From assembly GCA_015680685.1 (NCBI GenBank), contig MNCI01030429.1, positions 3,353 through 54,560 on the forward strand: 51,208 nt of DNA. Reading direction: 5' to 3'. Position 1 is the first letter of the stretch. Every line of letters begins with the position of its first letter. The translations under genes and the position numbers were made by a program. Below are positions 43,502-51,208 of this stretch, in pieces. The notes below the pieces were generated by a model. The model saw only the letters and a program-made list of their open reading frames with translations, was not told the DNA's origin and searched no databases. Source of the stretch: Gnetum montanum (taxonomy: Eukaryota; Streptophyta; Gnetopsida; Gnetales; Gnetaceae).

Positions 43502-43850
43502 TTCATTCCAACATCACTACTATCCTCAGGAATAAAATAAAGTCCAATCTCTAAGAGGGGAATCCCCATTTCCTCACTAACCTTCTCATCATTCTGTAAA
43601 TGTCCCTCTATCCTCAACTCAATTATGACTTGCTCCATCAATGTAGGGTGAAATTTCAATTTAGTCATAGCAATGTAATGCCAGAAGGGCTATTAACTTA
43701 GAGCCAAGTCCTCAGCTGAGTGGTTTTGAAAATAAATCCTATAGAAGACCATTCTTTTGAACCAATAGTCCTATAAAGCCCTTATAGACATACATGATTG
43801 ATAGCCCTGCTTCTCCCTCATCCTCTACATCTACATCTTTTAAGTTCCCT
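43502..43850 (+). pseudogene. gag: Gag, 3' part (P2)
   Basis: Continuation of P2 gag after Q, collinear with P1 27160-27500 (CATCACTACTACCCTC-type match). It has frameshifts and stops, and runs into the protease region. Confidence 0.68.
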
Positions 43851-43859
43851 TTAAACCAA

Positions 43860-44350
43860 ACACATCCTAGTGTACATACTATCATGTTGATCTATGCAAT
43901 AATTGATTGGATTAATGCTAGCCATCTTTCCAGAAAAAGATTTGATCCTAAGTGTCCCCTTATTTACTTGTAAATCACTACGAATGACTCTTTCAAGGCT
44001 CTTTTGGACTTAGGTTCTAGTGTTAATTTGATTTCTCATGAGATATACAAAGTGTGGAACTTGCCTCCACTAAATAAGAGCAACATTCATCTTGAGTTGG
44101 TAGATTAATCCATCACTATTTCCTTGGGATTGGTGGAGGACATTATGACCACTGTCTAAGGGTGGTCCTATTCTACTAACTTCTTAGTGATCCATGTTTA
44201 TAATTACAAGGGGGACTTTCCAATCATAATGAAAAGGGCTTGGTTAAGTAGCATTGATGCACAACTGGGAATTACAAATCTCTCCTTGGAGATTTCCATG
44301 GAAAATTCATTCAAGAAGATAGAGAAGAAGAGATTTCCAAGCATCATAAG
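43860..44350 (+). pseudogene. pol: Aspartic protease (P2 pol)
   Basis: The frame gives ALLDLGSSVNLISHEIY, NIHLELVD, ITISLGLVEDIMTTV and FLVIHVYNYKGDFPIIMKRA. The active-site triplet is D-L-G instead of D-[ST]-G, so this copy keeps the Asp but not the hydroxyl residue. Confidence 0.8.
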
Positions 44351-44879
44351 ATAGAGTAGAAACTATGATCCATAAAAACTACATCCATCATAGGATGTAG
44401 ACAATGTGTAGATGTGTCTAAAATTTAAAGGTTCTTATACATAGTATCTCCAAAATAGGAAGGCATCTAGTGGCTGATAGCTAATCTTGATAGTAGCTTG
44501 ACACTTTGCATGTAACCAGCTAAGTGCTTGACAAGTGCCTATATTAAAGGCTTTGATGAAATACAATGAGTTCATTATTAACTCTCTAATGAACCTCATG
44601 ACACTTATTAGAGAGAGTTGAAAATCCTATAGCGATTTAAAAAGAAGCCTCTAGAGTTGAAAACTCTACCTATTGACATGAAATATGCTTTTCTAAACAA
44701 TGGAAATTTGGTGATACTCAATGCTAACCTTTCTTCTGAAAAAAGAGAGTAGCTATTCAAGGTGGTCAATAAGTGGTCAATAACCTTTGTTTGATCATAT
44801 CCTAAAATTATTGGAGTTGATCCAAGGATATTGTTTCATTGCATCTATATGAATTCTTCCATGAAGCCAAAGAGGCAAC

Positions 44880-45570
44880 CATAGTAATGGTTGAATCCAA
44901 AACTCAAAAAGATCATCAAGGAGGATATTGGACAACTCCTCAAGGTAGAGTTTATCTATCCCATTACAAATATTAAGTGGGTTAGCCCACTAGTGATAGT
45001 GCTAGAGAAAGGTGGCAAGTGGAGGCCTTGTATTAACTTTATGATATTGAACATGGAAACATATAAAGATCATTTCTTGTTGCCATTTATGGACCAGGTG
45101 TTAGACAACATCTTTGGGAATTTCTACTAAGGCTTTTTGGATGATTATAGTGGCTATAAACAAATTCAAATTACACTTAAGGATTAGGCCAAAACCACAT
45201 TCACAAGTCCATGGGAAAATTTTTCATACAAAAATATGCCATTCAGCTTATGTAATGCTCCTAAAATCTTCTAGTGTCTTGTCCTAAGAATCTTTCAATA
45301 ATAGATCGATAGCGAGGTGGAAGCCTTCATGGATGACTTCTCCACCTATGGGGCTACATTTGAGTAAGCCTTGGATCATCTTAAGCAAGTGTTGAAAAGG
45401 TGTGTAGAAATAAACCTGCAGGTCAACTGGTAAAGAAACACCAAATGATGATCTAGAGAGGCATTGTTTTGAGACACAAAATATCTACAAAGGGGATCGA
45501 GGTGGACTCTAAGAAAATAAGGGTCATATAAGGAATTACTTATTAGTCAAAAACTATCAAATATTTCTAG
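44880..45570 (+). pseudogene. pol: Reverse transcriptase domain (P2 pol)
   Basis: A 79-codon stretch (44891-45130) begins MNPKLKKIIKEDIGQLLKVE and contains WVSPLVIVLEKGGKWRPC. After stops, DDYSGYKQIQITLKD, TTFTSPWENFSYKNMPFSLC and EAFMDDFSTYGATFE follow. The active-site FMDD is intact, and the first catalytic Asp is also kept. Several stops at Gln-type positions inactivate it. Confidence 0.92.
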
Positions 45571-45739
45571 TCATTCCTTGGTCACACTAGCTACTATTGA
45601 TAATTAATAGAGAATTTCATTAAGATTGCTAAACTATTGGTGGAGCTTCCAAAGAAGGATGCTCCAGTTTTCTAGTCTAAGAAATGTGAGAATGCATTTT
45701 AGCAAATCAAGTAGAAGCTTGTAGAAACTCCAATTTTAT

Positions 45740-46240
45740 GAGCAACTAATTGGTCTAGACTATTTTACATTATGGTGGATGCATCAAATTATGCCTTGAA
45801 ATTTATGCTCATGTAGTTGGATGATCAGAAAAGTCCTTAATACATCCACTATGCATGCTAAAACATTGTGGATGCATAGCTAAATTACATCACAACAGAG
45901 AAAAAATTGATGAAAATTGTGTTTACCTTGGAGAAATTTAGGTACTATGTACTTGAGTACAAGGTATTTGTACACACATACCATCATGTAATCCAATTCC
46001 TAATGAAGAAACCAACGATGAGTACTTGTATCATAGGATGGCTTATAATCTTGTAGGAATTTGATCTTACGATGGTAGATCAAAAGGGATTCAAGAATGT
46101 GGTTATTGATTAGCAAAGAGAAGGAGAGCCTACTTTCTAATCGATTTTCTAAGAAACTCCTCTTTTCTGGGGCTGTAAATGAACAAGTGCCCAATGATCC
46201 TAACTAGTACGATGGCATTTTCACCTATCATCTTACTTAG
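45740..46240 (+). pseudogene. pol: RNase H domain and linker (P2 pol)
   Basis: HIMVDASNYALKFMLM keeps the catalytic Asp of the DAS motif. EKKLMKIVFTLEKFRYYVLE and the linker TMVDQKGFKNVVID follow, as in other gypsy pol proteins. It is broken by stops. Confidence 0.8.
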
Positions 46241-46379
46241 GAGGTGCCACAAGAGCTAGATAGTAGGAAGAAACAAAAATTTCTTCATCAAGCCAAATGC
46301 TTCATGGAGATTAAAAGACCCTTTTACAAGATGTGTGTCTATGGCCTGGTTTGTTGGTATGTCCTTGATGCTAATTAGC

Positions 46380-47320
46380 TGCACACTCTTCAAGATGCTC
46401 ATGAGGATCCTTGTGTGGGCCACTCTATTGGAAGATGCATGACCATTAAGATCTTGATGGTAGGGTATTATTGGCCAACATTCTTCAAGGATGCTCATCA
46501 ATTCATTAGCTCTTGTGAATGCTACCAACATGATGGTTGGATGACCGCTCATATGGAGGGACCCTAATACTGGATTCAACCACTAGAATCCTTTAGCATT
46601 TGGGGCATTGACTTCATGGATGCCATCACACCCATGTCAAATGAAAAGGTGTACATCATTATCACTGTTGATTATTATACAAAATGGGCAGAAGCAATAG
46701 TCATCACTGACTATACATCATCTACAACTACTCGGTTTGTGCAAAAAAATGTTGTAATTAGGTTTGGTGTACCACATGTACTTATTTCTAATAATGGTAC
46801 TTACTTTATAGGCACTACCTTTTAAAAGCTCATGCAGCACTTGGGGGTAGAACATAAATTAACAATACCCTATGACTTCCAAGTCAATAATTAAGCTAAG
46901 GTTACAAATAGGGAGGTCACTAAGATCTTAACAAGAATAGTTATCTAATATAGGAGAGACTTGAGAACAAAACTCAATGATGCCCTTTTGGCCTACTACT
47001 CCACCTAGAAACTCCCTATAGGCTATCCTTCTTATGAGTTGGTGTATGGAAAACTATCAACTCTTCCTATTCAATTTGATTTTCATACACTTTCAACATC
47101 TTGTGACCTTGACCTTGATTTATGTCTAGCATGAAAGAAAAAGACTAATGAACCTCAACTTCTTAGATGAAAATTGATTGGTAGCCTTGTCATCTAACAA
47201 GTTGCAAAAGACATTCAACAAGCAACACCATGACCTCAAAATAAGGAAAGTAAAATTTCAATTGGAAGACAAGTTCCTTTACTAGAATCCCACACATGTG
47301 CCATAAAGAACTAAGTTCTA
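46380..47320 (+). pseudogene. pol: Integrase domain (P2 pol)
   Basis: Zinc-binding part: AHEDPCVGHSIGRCMTIKIL and SSCECYQ, where the last Cys of the H-H-C-C set is Tyr. Core: MDAITPMSNEKVYIIITVDY, YYTKWAEAIVITDYTSSTTT, then FGVPHVLISNNGTYFIGTTF (46616-46825), the best preserved integrase segment in the window, with the second catalytic Asp changed to Asn. The C-terminal YPSYELVYGKLSTLPIQFD is recognisable. No chromodomain was seen. Confidence 0.88.
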
Positions 47321-47559
47321 GACATTGTTGGAAGGGCCTTACATCATCTATGAAACCTTTCCTTTTGGAAGCATGTTAATATACAAACCTAAAAGTCCAA
47401 ATAAGAAATTGATAGTCAACATGAAAAAATCATACCTTTTCATGAGATTAAGAGGGTTAGTGGTCATAACACCTGCTTAGATGGATAAGCATGCATAGCA
47501 TTTTGGATCTCCTTCCTCCAACTCAATTGTGGTGGAGATGGTCATCCATTTGGATCATA

Positions 47560-47770
47560 CAAAGTGGCTCCTAGTTTTTGCACTTTTTTGTTTTAAACTT
47601 TTTTTATTTTATATCTTTTTGTTATACACCATTGCTTGTTTTACAACATTGTTAGTACATTCTTTTCTTTCTTACATATTTTACAATTTTTTCTATATTT
47701 TACTTTATTTAGTTAGAATTTATTTTATGATTTTCCTTCATTTATTTCATTTTATTTTTCTCTTCTTGCC
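47560..47770 (+). repeat. T-rich tract of the 3' spacer (P2)
   Basis: TTTTTTGTTTTAAAC-type words after pol, as in the other three copies. Confidence 0.68.
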
Positions 47771-49116
47771 AACAAGATATACTACAACTATGGTTACTAG
47801 TGATAGTGGTTTATACTATAATGTTGTTTATTGCTAATGTTTGGATTCTATCTTTGAATTTTGGTATCGATAACTAAGACATGGGTTCTTTTTCATGAAA
47901 TAGGTACTGAGTCCACATCATTCACCCATCCATAAACTCTATGATGTTCCTTATTTTGGAAATATGAGGTCCCTTAATAAAACATTTAACAAACTTATGA
48001 CATTGGTAGTTTTCAAACTTGGGAAAGATTAAAAGGATTGATAAGGTTATGACTTCAAGGGGATTTGATGCTCTCTATACTTGCCTATCCTCTTGAATGC
48101 TTAAGTGTTTTCATGGATTTCTCACTGTTCCATTGTTGACGAATAACAAGAAGCTAAAAGTATTTTGATGGTGTGGTTCCCATTCAAAAAACCATAAAAA
48201 CAAAAAAATTCAAAAAGAAAAATGATGGAAATTCAAAGCACACCACTTAGATGAAAATAATGGACTACAAGCACTAGTTATGGGACTAGAAAGACATGTT
48301 ACCCATGCCTAAAGATCACCTCTAACTAAGGTCCTTTCTCAATTCTTGCTTCTCTTTTCTTTTCTTTAAAGAATGGTGATTGATCTGTGGGAGCATTCTT
48401 GTGTCTTGAGAAGGTGGACTGGTCTAAGAGGATTGATGTGAAGTCACTGAAAGTGGTAGGTTTTGATCTGGACTAATGATGAACTTTATTGGATCATTTG
48501 AACCATAAGATCCATAAGGGACTTCATGTGACCATGATTTAGGACTCCATTCCACCTTCTCTTTCATCTACTACTACTTCCTATAGCTTACCTCATTGCT
48601 AGGTTTTCATGATTTCATTCAATCTCTTAGTTTGATGTGTCAAAATTCATAGGTAGGTTCTTATGGGATTGAGTCCTTAACTTTCTACAGCCATTAATTA
48701 ACCATGGGATCCACAAACTTCTTAGTTTCAAGGCATGCAAGGGTATTTAGGAGATGGACCTTCTTTGGGAAGGACATACTTGCATACCTCTTGGTTGGAC
48801 TTGTTAAGTTCTTTATCCTTAGACATTTTTGTGATTAAATCCTTTATGCACCTGATTGCTGACATTCAATTGTGCACTCATTCACAATGTTTTCCAATGA
48901 AAAAATCCTTTTGTTGTGAACTATCTAATCCTCTTCAAGAATTTCATTTTGTTCATGGCTTTTTTGCCTTTCCAAGAACATCAAGTTGTGTTAAAAATCT
49001 TTATTTTCCCCTTATCTTTAATGTTGAAGATTTTTAGTTTCCCAAACCTTCCAAAGCCATAACTTTCCACTTGCTTGTTTGCTTTATCTCGTTTTTTAGT
49101 TGTACTACTTCTGGAG
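47771..49116 (+). other. 3' spacer of P2
   Basis: Non-coding family sequence collinear with P1 31250-32756. The U3-like repeat array seen in M2 and P1 was not found here. Confidence 0.55.
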
Positions 49117-49408
49117 GTAAGCTCTACGTCTTGGGGATCACACAAGTTTTTAACATAAACAAAATTTTTTTTTTCAAAATTTTCTAGCTTCCATAAAGGT
49201 TTAGCTAATGAAATAACATTAAAATCATTACTTTATGAGGTTAAACCCTTTCAACAAACTTTGGTAGCTACAAAAATAAAATAATATTAAAAGAATCAAT
49301 CTACCATAATCACAACATAGACAAGTGTAACTACCTAATAGAGGGAAGGTACCTATAGGCTATAAGTTCCACATCACATGCTAATCCTAGATTCTGTTGT
49401 GATAATAG
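49117..49408 (+). other. Conserved GT-AG intron before ORF3 (P2)
   Basis: The donor is CTGGAG|GTAAGCTCT, the branch-like sequence ATGCTAATCC, and the acceptor TTGTGATAATAG at 49408, followed by ATG. It is 292 bp. Confidence 0.66.
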
Positions 49409-49560
49409 ATGGTACCAAAAGGAAAGCATGGACTAGAAGTGGGACCATTTCAATTGAGGAATAAGTGGACTAGAGTAGGAAGGAGTTAATATCTTGAATA
49501 ACCCTAGGAATAGGTAGTAGAAGACATACAATGGGACCTTTTCATGAGAGATTTGGATTT
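49409..49560 (+). pseudogene. ORF3 remnant (P2)
   Basis: ATG at 49409 starts MVPKGKHGLEVGPFQLRNKW, matching the start of P1 ORF3 (VAPKGKHA...GPFQPRDK). After about 50 codons the homology stops and the sequence jumps to the post-ORF3 region. About 2.5 kb was therefore deleted. Confidence 0.72.
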
Positions 49561-49742
49561 TAATTTTTTCCAGGATCAATTTTGTTATCATGAATACCAA
49601 ATTTTGTAAAATATTGTAAATCTATACACTTGGGCACTTAGTGTCTATTTGTTTGGTTTGAGTTATTTTGTGTGTCAGTTAGTCAATGATCCCATACCTT
49701 TCTAATATTTTGTATAGAACTTATTGCTCCTTTTGTTTACTT

Positions 49743-49773
49743 GAGGACAAGTTTTCATTTAGTCATGAAGGTA
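49743..49773 (+). promoter_or_regulatory. Conserved 31-bp pre-LTR block (P2)
   Basis: GAGGACAAGTTTTCATTTAG followed by TCATGAAGGTA up to the LTR C start. Same block as M2 and P1. Confidence 0.65.
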
Positions 49774-50603
49774 TGATGAATCATTATTTATCAAGCCTTG
49801 ATATTAGATCCTTGATATTGAAGCCCATGATGTATTATTGGATATCTAGTATCATGAGATGCATGATAGCCTATAAATACAACACTTGGGTGTACTATTC
49901 ATCAATATTTTTATAGTTGTAGTGAAGATCTTATAGTTTTTTCTTTCAATAGTTAGAATATTTTCTGAGTGCTTGTAGCAGGAATCAAAGAGTGTATGGA
50001 TCTTTATTTGAGCACTGATCTACTTGAGCACTTCAATATGAATGACAATAATGACAAACTTTTCTAATCAAACCTTGCAACACTTGGAATAGATGGATTG
50101 TTTCCTTATGCATTTAATATTCATGCAACCTACTTTAATGTTACTAAGTAATTAATTAAGATTGATTAAATAGTGAACATAAGTATGATCACTTCAAGCA
50201 TATGTTTAATGCTTGGTAATTCCAATAGTGCTTAACACTTGGTAACCCAGTGATGCTATAGCCTATTTAAGATATGTACAGAAAGTGGGAATGAATGCTT
50301 ATGTTAGGATTAGTTAAGTATTAGCTCGTTATTAGATTAATTAATTAATTAAATACTTTATTCTTGTTTTTAGATGACTTAAATCCATAAAAGATAAAAT
50401 GATAAAAATCATATGCCTTAATTACACTTAACTATACACTTGCACTTTACAAGTGGAATTGGGAGGACAATGATTGTAATAGTTAGATTCACCTTTTAGA
50501 ACTAGTATACTTAGAAACCTAAAGTCTTCGAAATTTGATTGAATTGCTCAGTGGATGCTAGTGATTTGTATGGTTGGGTGTAGGGTATATGCGCTACTCA
50601 TTA
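49774..50603 (+). repeat. LTR C (3' LTR of P2)
   Basis: 830 bp from TGATGAATC to CTCATTA, homologous to LTRs A and B. The TATA is at 49872-49878, with a very short U3 that lacks clear 14-bp repeats. No flank matching LTR A's left side was found. Confidence 0.88.
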
Positions 50604-51117
50604 GTAGCTTAAGGTGATACAATATAATGTCATTGGTAAGTAGTATGGACTTGGTTTAAAACCTAAATAGAAAGGTATAATGGTTACTTTAATCATGCCT
50701 TATGCATAGGATTTATTATGACTATCATAAGACACCTCATGTCTCATTTTCTCTAATTCATTCTTTAATCATTCCAACTCAAAGATATATATAATTATGA
50801 TTTGATAATTTTATATAACATAGTGTTAGTTTTTTATTTAGCCACTAATAACAAGTATGTATTGAAAGATAGCTGACTTACATTCAATACCTTAAGTGCC
50901 TATGGATAATTGTGAGAGTGATTATACAAAGGCATTAAGGGTAGGAGTCTTCATTTGGGAGGACCCACATGTATAACTCTTAGATCTCATACATGACAAT
51001 TAATTTTATTTCATCTTATATATTCCTAGTTGCTATATAACCTTTAATATCATTCATGGATCCTTCATTTATTCTCATTATTTTTCATATTCCATGGGTA
51101 ATTCAACCAATCCTAAG
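50604..51117. other. Unassigned intergenic DNA
   Basis: A+T-rich; no coding or repeat signal recognised. Confidence 0.45.
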
Positions 51118-51208
51118 TGATCAGTGGCGAGGTACCCCTACACTCAACCATACGAATACAAGGGTACATGCGCGATCCGGTCGAACTCCGCAGACTAAAT
51201 GCCTTAAC
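51118..51208 (-). repeat. Probable edge of another LTR of the main family
   Basis: TGATCAGTGGCGAGGTACCC and CTACACTCAACCATACGAAT match the U5 end of M2's LTR (TGATGAGTGGCAAGTACCCC, then CCCAATCATATGAAT). This suggests a minus-strand element whose 3' LTR begins here and runs out of the window. CpG is retained, so it may be younger. A possible target duplication copy, CTAAG, lies at 51113-51117. Confidence 0.55.

Larger units (their letters stand above)
36853..49773 (+). mobile_element. P2: internal region of a Ty3/gypsy element, split by element Q
   Basis: Same family as P1: primer site, gag (with assembly gap and nested element Q), PR, RT, RNase H, integrase, T-rich tract, spacer, intron and a deleted ORF3, then LTR C. 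Without Q (4.5 kb) the internal region is about 8.4 kb. It is shorter than P1 largely because ~2.5 kb of ORF3 is gone. Confidence 0.9.

Noticed and set aside
47529-47837. Hydrophobic ORF after P2 pol, possible env-like gene
   Set aside because: T-rich tract again; no signal peptide pattern or conserved frame.
1-51208. Host protein-coding or tRNA/rRNA genes
   Set aside because: All long frames are explained by retroelements or their shadows, and no tRNA cloverleaf or rRNA signature was recognised by eye; a tRNA or small-RNA scan was not possible.

Overview
The window looks like intergenic DNA from a large seed-plant nuclear genome. I found no host gene, rRNA, tRNA or CRISPR array. The sequence is A+T-rich and almost entirely decayed retrotransposons: Ty3/gypsy (Metaviridae-type) LTR elements plus two pieces of plant L1-type LINE with a zf-RVT-like C-terminus. 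The layers of nested old elements would suit a conifer, cycad or similar genome, but this is only an inference.

Layout. (1) 1-7504, minus strand: element M1, the 5' LTR remnant, gag, protease (PR), reverse transcriptase (RT), RNase H (RNH), integrase (INT) and the start of the 3' spacer; its 3' end is outside the window. (2) 7505-~9400, plus: a 5'-truncated LINE, followed by ~1.2 kb of older DNA containing a tandem repeat. (3) 10569-23088, minus: M2, a structurally complete ~12.5-kb member of the same family with LTRs and a matching 5-bp target duplication (ACTAG). (4) 23094-~23870: older DNA with a duplicated LINE relic. (5) ~23875-50603, plus: two more members in tandem, P1 and P2, arranged LTR A - internal P1 - LTR B - internal P2 - LTR C, with LTR B serving both. 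(6) 38968-43496, plus: element Q, a different gypsy family nested in P2 gag with a 5-bp target duplication and a large internal deletion. (7) 51118-51208: probable edge of another minus-strand LTR of the main family.

The main family has LTRs of ~0.76-1.0 kb with a very short U3 (TATA about 100-140 bp from the LTR start), a decayed primer binding site resembling the Asp-tRNA type, a gag with a short zinc-knuckle variant, and pol in the order PR-RT-RNH-INT. Downstream comes a spacer of ~2 kb with a T-rich tract, then an extra sense ORF (ORF3, ~860-930 codons). In M2 and P1 ORF3 is preceded by a TATA box with 14-bp repeats like those of the LTR U3. In M2, P1 and P2 it is preceded by a conserved GT-AG intron of about 300 bp whose acceptor abuts the ORF3 start. 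This candidate internal transcription unit inside the retrotransposon is the most interesting thing here. All copies are dead: they carry many stops, mostly at Gln or Trp positions, and transitions at former CpG sites.

Sequence quality: N characters mark faulty joins. These include a 543-bp inverted repeat in P2 next to a 179-bp gap, a 46-bp inverted patch in M2, and direct duplications of 46 and 58 bp in M1. These are probably assembly artefacts.
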